From contig JAEYWP010000024.1 of NCBI GenBank assembly GCA_023428905.1, forward strand, positions 141,775 to 205,774: 64,000 bases of DNA. Reading direction: 5' to 3'. The DNA is from Verrucomicrobiota bacterium (GTDB taxonomy: Bacteria > Verrucomicrobiota > Verrucomicrobiia > Opitutales > Opitutaceae). Shown here piece by piece: positions 10,323 to 17,829 of the stretch. The position numbers were made by a program, and so were the translations under genes. The notes below the pieces were generated by a model that searched no databases, was not told where the DNA came from, and worked only from the letters and a program-made list of their open reading frames with translations. How positions within the stretch are numbered: position 1 is the first letter of the stretch; each line of letters begins with the position of its first letter.

Positions 10323-11054
10323 ATGCCGCTCCAAATCGCCCTGGTCGGCGCCCGCGGGCGCATGGGCCAGGCCATCACCCAGGCCGCGCCCGACCTCGAT
10401 TGCACCATTAGCGCCGGACTGGACGTCGGGGACAGCTTCTCCACCGCGTTCAAACAGGCCGACGTGGTGATCGACTTCAGCTCCCACAAGGCGACTGCCG
10501 AGGTCGTGACCCAGGCCGTTGCCGCCGGGAAACCGCTGGTCATCGGCACGACCGGCCACTCCGCCGAGGAGAAGAGGCAGCTCATCGCCCAGATGAGTCC
10601 CCTTCCCGCGGTGTGGTCGGGCAATTATTCCGTGGGGGTCAACCTGCTCTTCGCACTGACCCGGCGCGCCTCCGCGGTGCTCGGGTCGGACTACGATGCC
10701 GAGGTCATCGAGATGCACCACCGTTTCAAGAAGGACGCACCGAGCGGGACCGCCGCCCGTCTGCTCGAGATCATTCTCGAGGAGCGGAAACTCACCGCCA
10801 ATGCCCTCCGCCACGGGCGCGAGGGGATTACGGGCGAGCGCCAGTCCACCGAGGTCGGTATCCACGCCGTGCGCGGGGGCGATGTGGTCGGCGACCATAC
10901 GGTGATTTTTGCCGCCCTCGGGGAACGGGTGGAGCTTGTCCACAAGGCGTCCGACCGCGGGATATTTGCCCGCGGCGCCCTGAGGGCCGCGCGCTGGCTC
11001 ACCACCCGGGGCGCCGGCCTCTACGACATGCAGGACGTGTTGGGCCTGAAATAA
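10323..11054 (+). CDS. dapB: 4-hydroxy-tetrahydrodipicolinate reductase
   Basis: DapB reduces the DapA product with NAD(P)H to tetrahydrodipicolinate. The 243-residue protein has an N-terminal Rossmann motif ALVGARGRMGQAI and the catalytic signature HHRFKKDAPSGTA. The C-terminal half carries GIHAVRGGDVVGDHTV, typical of the tetramerisation and substrate domain. Its start codon lies one base after the dapA stop, so translation is probably coupled. Length is slightly below the E. coli enzyme (273) and usual for this branch. Confidence 0.97.
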   Translation: MPLQIALVGARGRMGQAITQAAPDLDCTISAGLDVGDSFSTAFKQADVVIDFSSHKATAEVVTQAVAAGKPLVIGTTGHSAEEKRQLIAQMSPLPAVWSGNYSVGVNLLFALTRRASAVLGSDYDAEVIEMHHRFKKDAPSGTAARLLEIILEERKLTANALRHGREGITGERQSTEVGIHAVRGGDVVGDHTVIFAALGERVELVHKASDRGIFARGALRAARWLTTRGAGLYDMQDVLGLK

Positions 11055-11088
11055 CCCCGGGTATTCGAGTGCCTGTTACACGCCTCCC

Positions 11089-11697
11089 ATGATCACCTCG
11101 ATTCAAGGCTTGCTCACCGGCGCCACGCCTCTGTCGGCGACGATCGAGCTGAACGGGCTCGGCTACGAGGTGAACATTCCCGTCACCACGGCGGAAAAAC
11201 TTCCCGCCCCAGGCGCGACGGTAAAACTCCACACCCTCGTCATCTACCGCGAGGATTCCCAGACCCTCTACGGTTTTGCCACCCAGGAGGACCGCGATTT
11301 TTTCCGTTTGATGATCGAGCACGTCTCCGGGGTGGGCCCCAAGATGGCGCTGACGATCATGAGTAAGCTCTCCCTCGGCTCGCTTGCCGCGGCGATCCGC
11401 GATGGCGACATCGCCACCCTCTCGAAATGCCCGGGGATTGGTAAAAAGACGGCTGAGCGGCTGGTGGTGGAACTTCGCGCCAAGGTGGGCGCAAGCTCGG
11501 CGATCAGTCCGGTGGCGGGGCCGGCGGAGGGCGGCGGGTCGAGTGGAGGCGGTGACTCACGGATCCGCGATGCGGCGCTCGCGCTGGCCGCGCTGGGCTA
11601 CAAGGCCGATGTGGCGGATGAAGCGGTGCGCCGCGCCGCCCTCCAGCTGGGGCCGGAAGCCACGACGGAGGCCTTGATCAAAAAAGCGCTGGGTTGA
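11089..11697 (+). CDS. ruvA: Holliday junction branch migration protein RuvA
   Basis: RuvA tetramers hold four-way DNA junctions and load the RuvB motor during recombination repair. The 202-residue protein shows the OB-fold N-domain (MITSIQGLLTG), two helix-hairpin-helix motifs (GVGPKMALTI and GIGKKTAERL) and, after a glycine/serine-rich linker, the C-terminal RuvB-contact domain (ALAALGYKADVADEAV). It is 34 bp downstream of dapB. ruvB and ruvC are not in this window, so the genes are split in this genome or at least not adjacent. Confidence 0.97.
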   Translation: MITSIQGLLTGATPLSATIELNGLGYEVNIPVTTAEKLPAPGATVKLHTLVIYREDSQTLYGFATQEDRDFFRLMIEHVSGVGPKMALTIMSKLSLGSLAAAIRDGDIATLSKCPGIGKKTAERLVVELRAKVGASSAISPVAGPAEGGGSSGGGDSRIRDAALALAALGYKADVADEAVRRAALQLGPEATTEALIKKALG

Positions 11698-11705
11698 AGG
11701 CGCGG

Positions 11706-11781
11706 TGGCGGCCGCGTCTGGCCGCCATCGACAGCGCACCGGGTCCAGGCGGGGCGAGTCAGCCGGCCTCGCCGGCCGGCT
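11706..11781. terminator. Two GC-rich hairpins between converging genes
   Basis: Two perfect 8-bp stems fill the space between ruvA and the converging anti-sigma gene: TGGCGGCC/GGCCGCCA (11706-11713 and 11720-11727, six-base loop) and AGCCGGCC/GGCCGGCT (11761-11768 and 11774-11781, five-base loop). Neither has a U-tract on either strand, so they may stop transcription weakly, protect 3' ends or be palindromic repeats. Confidence 0.4.
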
Positions 11782-11811
11782 TACGGGTCACCGCATAAAG
11801 GATACGCGAAC

Positions 11812-12549
11812 TCAGCGACGGAATTCGAACGCCGACATCTCCGTCGCCTCAGCGTCGATCGAGGTCCGCGCCTGAAGAGGCCGGTTCTCCTGCGCCAGGC
11901 TGGACGTATCCTGCAGGGTCAGACGGGCCACTGGCATGTCCGACAACGGGGCCAGTTCGAGGTCCTGCATCCAGGCGAAGGTGCCGAGCTGCCGGGACGC
12001 GGCGGCGGCCGCGAGGCGATCTGCCTCCTCTTCCGGCAACGTGCTCAGGTGGCGGGTGGCGAGGACGGAATAAAACTCGGGGCGCTGGGTGCCCAGCATG
12101 CGTGTCTGAGGAGCAGCCGCGGGGAGATCCACCTCCTGGGCGGAGTCATTGTCCGCCACTGCGATAGCCGTGGTCGGGGTTGCGGCAAGGGGCGCGGACG
12201 GGTTGCCCGGCGACTGGCGGCTGACCACGACGAAAGCAAGGCACGCGGCGGCTGCGACCGAACCCCAGGAAGCGTAGGTGCGCCACGACGACGGGCGGGT
12301 GGACGGAAACTGAACGATTTTGCGATCCGCGTCGCGCAGCGCGGCGGCCAGCGCGGGATGGGCGGGCGCGCGATTCCGCTCCTTTTCGAAGAGCAACGTG
12401 CACCCCTTTTGAATCCGGCAGTACTGCTGGTACGTGCGGCGGCGCTCCGGATCGCGCGCGATCTCGCCTTCCAACTCGGCGGCTTCCGGCGGGGAAAGCT
12501 GCTGATCGACGTAGAGGTTCAGAAGCTCGATAAAACGTGACTGCTTCAT
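11812..12549 (-). CDS. Membrane-anchored anti-sigma factor
   Basis: This 245-residue protein looks like an ECF anti-sigma factor. The N-terminus (FIELLNLYVDQQLSPPEAAELEGEI) resembles the anti-sigma helical bundle that binds sigma regions 2 and 4, but lacks the zinc-binding His-Cys pattern of ZAS domains. A single membrane helix lies near residues 92-110 (SWGSVAAAACLAFVVVS), followed by an Ala/Pro-rich periplasmic region of about 130 residues. It overlaps the sigma factor gene upstream by four bases, which is the standard sigma/anti-sigma arrangement. The signal is presumably extracytoplasmic; the C-terminal domain has no recognised motif. Confidence 0.8.
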   Translation of the reverse strand: MKQSRFIELLNLYVDQQLSPPEAAELEGEIARDPERRRTYQQYCRIQKGCTLLFEKERNRAPAHPALAAALRDADRKIVQFPSTRPSSWRTYASWGSVAAAACLAFVVVSRQSPGNPSAPLAATPTTAIAVADNDSAQEVDLPAAAPQTRMLGTQRPEFYSVLATRHLSTLPEEEADRLAAAAASRQLGTFAWMQDLELAPLSDMPVARLTLQDTSSLAQENRPLQARTSIDAEATEMSAFEFRR

Positions 12550-13148
12550 TTGAAGTCCTCCCCCATTTTGCTGCGCAGGCTTTCACGTGCGCGTGCGATT
12601 CGGCTTTTCACTGTTCCCACGGAGATCCCGAGGATGGAGGCGATTTCTTCGTAGGACATATTCTTCACATTGCGCAGGATCAGGATCTCCCGGTGCTTGG
12701 CGCCGAGTTTCTCCATCCCGGAGGCGATACGGTCGACAAACTCGCGGGTGACGGTGATGTCGTCGGGCGTCTCCATCTCCGCGGCAAAAACCTCTGACAG
12801 CGGGGTCTCATTGCTGTCGCTGACCGGCTGGTCAAAGGACACGGTCTTATCGCGCTTTCGCCGCCACCAGTACCAATACCGGTTGCGGGCCAAATTGGTG
12901 GCGATCTGGAAAAGCCAGGTCGAAAACGCAGACTCGCCGCGGAAATTGACCAGGCCGCGGTGGGCACGGATAAACGCATCCTGCGTCACCTCTTCCGCAT
13001 CCTGCTGATTTCTCAGCAATTGGTGGACCATCGCGTAGATACGGTCCCAATACCGTGACACCATCTCGTCGAATGCGGCGGCATCGCCATTCTTGAAGCG
13101 ATCCACGAGAACCCGATCAAAGGCCACTTCCTGAGCTTTCGTTGACAT
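12546..13148 (-). CDS. ECF RNA polymerase sigma factor (RpoE-like)
   Basis: This 200-residue protein is a group 4 sigma factor. Region 2 contains DRFKNGDAAAFDEMVSRYWDRIY and the -10 binding part AEEVTQDAFIRAHRGL. Region 4 contains LGAKHREILILRNVKNM, then SYEEIASILGISVGTVKSRIARARESL, the helix-turn-helix that reads -35 elements. I placed the start at MSTKAQEVAFDRV; an upstream in-frame GTG would add 15 residues. The following gene encodes its probable anti-sigma factor with a 4-base overlap. A GGGAACAAT sequence just upstream resembles the -35 of RpoE-type promoters, which could mean autoregulation, but the -10 is unclear. Confidence 0.93.
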   Translation of the reverse strand: MSTKAQEVAFDRVLVDRFKNGDAAAFDEMVSRYWDRIYAMVHQLLRNQQDAEEVTQDAFIRAHRGLVNFRGESAFSTWLFQIATNLARNRYWYWWRRKRDKTVSFDQPVSDSNETPLSEVFAAEMETPDDITVTREFVDRIASGMEKLGAKHREILILRNVKNMSYEEIASILGISVGTVKSRIARARESLRSKMGEDFK

Positions 13149-13330
13149 ACGGTCAGCGGAAGTGTGATGGGCGTACTTTTGGATTGTTCCCACAATTTTT
13201 GAAGGCGACTTGCAAGCAACGTTAGCGGCTTAGCATAAGGTGTCTACAGCGCCGGTCAGATGTTCCAAGCGGTCGGCGACCCCGGCCATGAAAAACAGCT
13301 GGGCCGTTTGGCCCCTACCCCAAAAAATTC

Positions 13331-13358
13331 TTGCGTCGGTCTCCCGCCGAAACCTAAT
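13331..13358 (+). promoter_or_regulatory. Possible promoter of tRNA-Lys
   Basis: TTGCGT at 13331-13336 and CCTAAT at 13353-13358 are separated by 16 bp and would start transcription about 15 bases before the tRNA. Both hexamers match the sigma-70 consensus only partly. Confidence 0.3.
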
Positions 13359-13379
13359 CGGTCCCTTTCCCAAGTCTGG

Positions 13380-13454
13380 GGGTTGATAGCTCAATGGTAG
13401 AGCAGCGTCCTTTTAAGTCGTTGGTTCTGGGTTCGAATCCCAGTCAACCCACCA
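13380..13454 (+). tRNA. tRNA-Lys (anticodon UUU)
   Basis: The sequence folds into a full cloverleaf. Acceptor arms GGGTTGA and TCAACCC pair perfectly, the D stem is GCTC/GAGC, and the anticodon loop is C-T-TTT-A-A. The T arm CTGGG-TTCGAAT-CCCAG is followed by discriminator A and an encoded CCA. The anticodon stem GCGTC/GTCGT has one U-U mismatch and a G-U pair at its ends. Anticodon UUU reads AAA and AAG lysine codons. Confidence 0.96.
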
Positions 13455-13483
13455 GTCTTCGCGAACTGCAGGTGAGCGAAGAC
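13455..13483 (+). terminator. Hairpin directly after tRNA-Lys
   Basis: GTCTTCGC (13455-13462) pairs perfectly with GCGAAGAC (13476-13483) around a 13-base loop, beginning on the first base after the CCA end. There is no U-tract. It may stop transcription or help 3' processing. Confidence 0.45.
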
Positions 13484-13566
13484 TGCCTCGCCGAAGCTCG
13501 CAGAGCGTAGGCGGGCCCCGTCCTGCCGAACGCTTCACACGGCCAAGCCGCGATCCCGGCCACCCT

Positions 13567-14076
13567 TCACTTCAACGCCGGATCGTAGGCCAACGATGCA
13601 TACACCACCCCGATCAGGTTGTCGCGCGTCACGCGCTCGCGATCCATCGCGCGATTGTTCAATCCCTGGATCCGCCAACCTTTTTTGTCCTGGCTCACGA
13701 GTTGGTGCACCACGCGGGTGCCGCGTTCGGTGGTGTAGGCAACCGTCATGCCCGCGCGCAGGTCTTCATACGGCGTCCGACTGATCACCAGGATGGTGGC
13801 ATCGCCATACACCGGCCGCATCGACTCCCCACTGCCCACCACCTCCAACCGACCGGGGGCGAGCGAGGCGATCAACTCGGCGTCCCTCCACGCCTGCAGC
13901 CGGGAGACATTGGCACTCGGTGTCGCCGAAGGTCCCATCGCTTGGACGCTCGCTGCCTCCTTGGGCGGAGTTGAGACCGTGTCGGACTCACAGCCTGCGA
14001 CCACCGCACAGCAGGCGACCACCATGAGGGAGCGCCAGCGATCAAAGCGTGGGAAGGTGAACATGGGGATCTTCAT
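13567..14076 (-). CDS. Lipoprotein with SipW/SEC11-like (S26B) peptidase domain
   Basis: The 169-residue product has a lipoprotein signal ending AVVAGC (Cys29). Its C-terminal 90 residues look like an S26/S24 serine peptidase: LEVVGSGESMRPVYGD carries the putative nucleophile Ser85 and RGTRVVHQLV carries His124. In bacterial LepB the second catalytic residue is Lys, but in SipW and eukaryotic/archaeal SEC11 it is His, so this protein resembles the latter. The following segment (WRIQGLNNRAMD...NLIGVV) aligns with the TKGDNN...VIGKV region of SipW-like enzymes, but the conserved Asp is replaced (GLNN). I chose the start at MKIPMFTFPRF; longer in-frame starts would bury the signal. It is divergent from the response regulator. 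Peptidase activity is not certain. Confidence 0.7.
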   Translation of the reverse strand: MKIPMFTFPRFDRWRSLMVVACCAVVAGCESDTVSTPPKEAASVQAMGPSATPSANVSRLQAWRDAELIASLAPGRLEVVGSGESMRPVYGDATILVISRTPYEDLRAGMTVAYTTERGTRVVHQLVSQDKKGWRIQGLNNRAMDRERVTRDNLIGVVYASLAYDPALK

Positions 14077-14221
14077 CAATCGGTCACGCGGGTGCCATGC
14101 TTTAGCCCTTGCCGTAAACAGACCGTAAAGATTGGGTAAGTCGCGGCGGTGAACGAGTTTTCCGTTCAAAGTTGGTGCCATTCCCGCCGAAGATTAGGGC
14201 AGCATCCTTATAGCTCCGCCT

Positions 14222-14869
14222 ATGAAACGTCTCGTTATCATCGAAGACCAAACCGCGATCCGGGAAATGCTGGTTGAAATCCTCCGCACCGACCCGAATT
14301 ACCAACTCGTGGGCGAGAGCGGGGACGGCCAGAGCGCGTACAACCTCTGCCTTGAGGTGAAGCCCGACCTGATCGTGCTCGACGCGAAACTGCCCGGCCT
14401 CAACGGCGTGGACCTGCTGCGCCGGGTGAGCAAACAGCTCAAGAACCTGCGCGTCCTCGTCTTTTCCGGTCACGAAAACCCGGTGCTCGTCCGCGAAATG
14501 CTCGAGGCGGGAGCGCACGGTTTTGTGGAAAAAACGGCCGGGCTGTTCGAGTTCAAGAAGGGCCTCGAGACCGTCGCCAATGGCGGCACCTATTTCGGCC
14601 CCGCCGTGGCTGCCCTGCTGCGCAATGTCGTGGCCAACCCGGCCTCCAGCACCACCGCCGATTTCCTCACCGATCGTGAGCGCGAGATTCTCCAACTTGT
14701 GGCCGAGAGCCACAGCACCAAGGAGATCGCCGCCAAGCTCGGCATCAGCGTGAAGACGGTGGACAACCACCGCACCAACCTGATGCGGAAGCTGAACCTG
14801 CACGATGTCGCCAGCCTGACCCGCTATGCGCTCGAGGTCGGATTGATCGAGCCGCGGAAGCTGCTCTGA
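14222..14869 (+). CDS. Orphan NarL/LuxR-family response regulator
   Basis: The 215-residue protein has a receiver domain (acidic IIEDQ near residue 8, phospho-acceptor Asp in LIVLDAKLPG near residue 58, Lys in GFVEKTAG) and a LuxR helix-turn-helix (LTDREREILQLVAES, then TKEIAAKLGISVKTVDNHRTN). No histidine kinase gene is adjacent; the neighbours are the divergent peptidase-like lipoprotein and a convergent CbiX-like gene, whose 3' end overlaps this one by 46 bp. Signal and targets are unknown. Confidence 0.93.
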   Translation: MKRLVIIEDQTAIREMLVEILRTDPNYQLVGESGDGQSAYNLCLEVKPDLIVLDAKLPGLNGVDLLRRVSKQLKNLRVLVFSGHENPVLVREMLEAGAHGFVEKTAGLFEFKKGLETVANGGTYFGPAVAALLRNVVANPASSTTADFLTDREREILQLVAESHSTKEIAAKLGISVKTVDNHRTNLMRKLNLHDVASLTRYALEVGLIEPRKLL

Positions 14870-15747
14870 ACCGCCTCCTCGTAGCGTTGTAGCAATACCT
14901 CCACTACACGGGGGTCATTGCCAATCGGCTCCGTCATGAACGTGCGGAGCCGCGCGCGCCCACGCGTCGCCTCGTCGCAGATCTGGGCGATATCGCCCCG
15001 CGGCCCCGCGTGGCGCCCGGGCGCGAGAAACTGGAGCAGCACGACCACATCGCCCTGATCGAAGGGGGGCTCGGTCAGCGCCACCGACAGAAGCGGGTCG
15101 TTGAACGCGTACTGCGGCCCGGGGCGCCGTTCCATCGAGGCCGCGCCCACGACCCGGGTGAGATCGGAGAGCAACTCGCGCACCTGCGACGCAAGGTGGT
15201 CGCGCACCGCCGCGACTGCGGGCTGGGGGCTGCCGTGATCGACCAACAGCACCTTGGGCTCCGCTAGCGCGTGCTCGCGGACACTGGCGCGCGCGGCGTC
15301 GGCCAGCGCGGCGGCGATCCGCGCATCGGACTCCGATGGCGACACCAGGCAGTCCGCCAGTCGGATGGCGGCTTCGGGGTATCTCGCGTGGATGGATTTC
15401 AGCCGCTCCGGCACATAGTCGATCAAGGCGGCGCTCGGCCCGAAAAAAACCGGGAGCAGCACCGCTTCCCCACGCGGGTGGTCCCGCAGCCAGCGTAGAA
15501 GCGCCGGCTCCAACAACTCGGCGGGCGTGCCCCCGAGCTCTTCCGGCGGCACTGCACTGGAGTGGAGCAGCGACACCGCGTGGACGGCGGTCCCCGTGCG
15601 TTCGGAAAGGCTTTGCCCGAGACGCCGCAAACTCAGGGTCGAGGCGGCGCGCAAGGACCCGTTGTCAAAGAGGAAGAGGTGTGGCCGTTCGGCGTGATTC
15701 ACGGAGAAGGAGCTGGCGGGATAAATGACTTGCCGACCCAAAACCAT
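14824..15747 (-). CDS. Two-domain CbiX/sirohydrochlorin chelatase-like protein
   Basis: The 307-residue protein consists of two CbiX-like halves. CbiX/SirB enzymes insert cobalt or ferrous iron into sirohydrochlorin and use a His in a conserved HGS motif near each domain start. Here the C-terminal half keeps LLVDHGSPQ (His171), while the N-terminal half reads LFLFDNGSLRA, with Asn in place of His. So one half may be catalytically dead. An alternative GTG start 16 codons downstream (VNHAERPHLF) would remove a poorly conserved leader. No cobalamin or siroheme genes are adjacent. It converges on the orphan regulator with a 46 bp overlap. Chelatase function is inferred from fold only. Confidence 0.75.
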   Translation of the reverse strand: MVLGRQVIYPASSFSVNHAERPHLFLFDNGSLRAASTLSLRRLGQSLSERTGTAVHAVSLLHSSAVPPEELGGTPAELLEPALLRWLRDHPRGEAVLLPVFFGPSAALIDYVPERLKSIHARYPEAAIRLADCLVSPSESDARIAAALADAARASVREHALAEPKVLLVDHGSPQPAVAAVRDHLASQVRELLSDLTRVVGAASMERRPGPQYAFNDPLLSVALTEPPFDQGDVVVLLQFLAPGRHAGPRGDIAQICDEATRGRARLRTFMTEPIGNDPRVVEVLLQRYEEAVQSSFRGSINPTSSA

Positions 15748-15786
15748 TGGACAATAAGGTCAATTCACCGCTGTCCTTTCACTTTC

Positions 15787-16344
15787 ATGAATCACTTCTC
15801 CAAGAAGCTCTGCATTGCCCTTTTCAGTGCGATGGTCGTATTCGCCGGCTGCACCAAAAAACCGAAGCGCCCCTCCCCTGATCAGACCATGCTTGGCCCG
15901 GGTGGCGCCGGTGGCGGCCTGAACGCGGCCGACGCAGGCAATCTTGGGCTCGAAGGCACGGGTCTCGAAGCGCGCGGCGAAGGCGTGCTCGAGGACGAGA
16001 ACACCATCCGCGGCCTGCTCCAGCCCGTCTATTTCGACTACGACAAGTCCGCCATTCGCGCCGAAGAGCGCGCCAAGCTCCAGGCGGCGAAGGACTATCT
16101 CGCCAGCAATCCCCAGTACCGCCTGCTCTTCGAGGGCCGTTGCGACTGGCGTGGCACCTCTGAATACAACATGGGCCTCGGTGACCGCCGGGCCAGTGCC
16201 GCCCGCAGCTACATCCAGACGATCGGCGTCGGTGCGGACAAGGTGGAGACGATCTCGAAGGGCGACCTCGAGGCGGCCGAAAACGGCACCGACGACCAGA
16301 TGGCGAAAGACCGCCGCGTCGACATCGTGGTGCTCAAGAAGTAA
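15787..16344 (+). CDS. pal: Peptidoglycan-associated lipoprotein (OmpA-domain, Pal-like)
   Basis: Pal anchors the outer membrane to peptidoglycan as part of the Tol-Pal system. The 185-residue protein begins with a lipoprotein signal (AMVVFAGC, Cys22), has a Gly-rich linker, and a C-terminal OmpA-like domain: PVYFDYDKSAIRAEERAKL, then LLFEGRCDWRGTSEYNMGLGDRR and the closing KDRRVDIVVL. The YNMGLGDRRA motif is the peptidoglycan-binding signature. The start at MNHFSKKLC fits the signal peptide; upstream in-frame sequence is not signal-like. tolA, tolB, tolQ and tolR are not in the window. A strong terminator follows. Confidence 0.92.
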   Translation: MNHFSKKLCIALFSAMVVFAGCTKKPKRPSPDQTMLGPGGAGGGLNAADAGNLGLEGTGLEARGEGVLEDENTIRGLLQPVYFDYDKSAIRAEERAKLQAAKDYLASNPQYRLLFEGRCDWRGTSEYNMGLGDRRASAARSYIQTIGVGADKVETISKGDLEAAENGTDDQMAKDRRVDIVVLKK

Positions 16345-16366
16345 CCGGTTCCCGAATACAGCTTTC

Positions 16367-16399
16367 AAAAACCCCGGCTTTTTCGGCCGGGGTTTTTTT
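16367..16399. terminator. Bidirectional rho-independent terminator
   Basis: CCCCGGC (16372-16378) pairs with GCCGGGG (16386-16392) around a seven-base loop, flanked by five A's on the left and seven T's on the right. It can terminate pal on the plus strand and the M20 peptidase gene on the minus strand. Confidence 0.92.
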
Positions 16400-16421
16400 G
16401 CGTCTCCCGCAGGCGCGCGGA

Positions 16422-17792
16422 TCAGCCCCGGGCCACGGCTTCGAGGATCTTTTCCGAGGCGACCATGCCCTTCTTCATCACGTCGAGGTTGAAGCTCTCG
16501 TTCGGGGCGTGGAGGTTGTCCTCCGGCAGGAAGAGCCCGAAGAGAACCGAATCCAGCCCGAGCACGCGCTTGATGTCGGCGATGATCGGCACGCTCCCGC
16601 CCTCACGCAGGTAAAGCGGGGCGCGGCCGAAAACCTCGGCAATCGTGCGGTCCGCCGCGCGGAAGGCGCGCGCCAGGGCAGGCGACTGGTCCTTCGGCGT
16701 GTTGGATCGGTCGGGCGGCACCACCACGTAGGGCGTCCCCTCGTGCTGGTCGACGATCTCAAAACGGACATCCTTCGGCATGCGCTCGCGGACGGTGCGG
16801 TAGAGCAGCTCGCGGATCTTCGCGGGGTTCTGGTTGGGCACGAGGCGGCAGCTGATCTTTACGAACGCCTCGCTGGGAATGACGGTCTTGGTCCCCTCCC
16901 CCTGGTACCCGCCGCCGATCCCGTTGAACTCGAGGGTCGGGAGGAAACGCACCGCCTCAAACGGCGTGTAGCCGGGGGGCGTATGGAAATCAGGGATACC
17001 GAGAAAACGCTGGTATTCCTCGCGGCTCTGGCCGAGGCGGGCGAGCTGCTCGCGCTCCCAGGGCTCAACCTCCAGGACATCGTCGTAAAAGCCGGGCACG
17101 TTGACCCGCCCGTCAGCGGTGTGGAGCGACGCGCAAAGCTCGGTGATCGCCTGGATGGGATTGCGAAAGACACCGCCGTGCATGCCGGAATGGACGTCGG
17201 ATTTTGCAGTCCTGGCGACCACGTCGAACAGCACCAGGCCACGAAGGCCGCAGGTGATCACGATCTGGTCCTCGCGCGGACTGCCGGTGTCGGAGAGGTA
17301 AACAAAGTCCGCCTTCAGGCGGTCGCGGTACTGCTCGATAAAGGGCAGGAAACTCGGACTGCCCATCTCCTCCTCGCCCTCGATCAGGAAGGTGATGCGC
17401 AGTGGCAGGTTGGGCTGCCGTTCGAGCAGCCGCGCCACTGCCGCGATATGGGTCATCAGCGGCCCCTTGTTGTCGGCCGCGCCGCGTCCGTAGATCCGGT
17501 TGCCGCGCACCTCGGGTTCGAAGGCGGGCGACGTCCACAGGTTGAGGGGGTCGGCCGGCTGGACGTCGTAGTGCCCGTATATCATGACGTGCGGCCACGA
17601 GGCGTCACCGCCGCGGTGGGCGAGCACGATCGGATGCAGCTTCGTCGGGATGATCTCCACGCTGAAGCCGATCGACGTGAGCAGGCCCGCCACAAATTCG
17701 CGAGCGCCGCGCATCCCGTCCTTGTAGGCGGGATCCGCGGAAATGCTGGGAAAACGAACGAATTCCTTGAGCTTCTCTACCGGATCAAACAT
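16422..17792 (-). CDS. M20-family metallopeptidase (dipeptidase-like)
   Basis: This 456-residue enzyme belongs to the M20 di-zinc peptidases (ArgE/DapE/ACY1/CPG2 relatives). The metal and catalytic residues are present: YGHYDVQP (His and catalytic Asp), GRGAADNKGP (bridging Asp), IEGEEEMGSP (general-base Glu and ligand Glu), YLSDTGSP (Asp) and LPEDNLHAPNE (His). A lid domain lies between. Residues such as RFPSISADPAYKDGM at the N-terminus fit cytosolic dipeptidases acting on short peptides. I placed the start at MFDPVEKLKEF; much longer in-frame sequence upstream overlaps the M48 gene antisense frame and is not conserved. Exact substrate unknown. Confidence 0.93.
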   Translation of the reverse strand: MFDPVEKLKEFVRFPSISADPAYKDGMRGAREFVAGLLTSIGFSVEIIPTKLHPIVLAHRGGDASWPHVMIYGHYDVQPADPLNLWTSPAFEPEVRGNRIYGRGAADNKGPLMTHIAAVARLLERQPNLPLRITFLIEGEEEMGSPSFLPFIEQYRDRLKADFVYLSDTGSPREDQIVITCGLRGLVLFDVVARTAKSDVHSGMHGGVFRNPIQAITELCASLHTADGRVNVPGFYDDVLEVEPWEREQLARLGQSREEYQRFLGIPDFHTPPGYTPFEAVRFLPTLEFNGIGGGYQGEGTKTVIPSEAFVKISCRLVPNQNPAKIRELLYRTVRERMPKDVRFEIVDQHEGTPYVVVPPDRSNTPKDQSPALARAFRAADRTIAEVFGRAPLYLREGGSVPIIADIKRVLGLDSVLFGLFLPEDNLHAPNESFNLDVMKKGMVASEKILEAVARG

Positions 17793-17829
17793 CCGGCCAA
17801 AGTGCCCCAGGAACGCGGTTGGCGCTAGT

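Noticed and set aside
9275..10624. 449-codon minus-strand frame
   Set aside because: Antisense to dapA/dapB with Gly/His-rich shadow composition.
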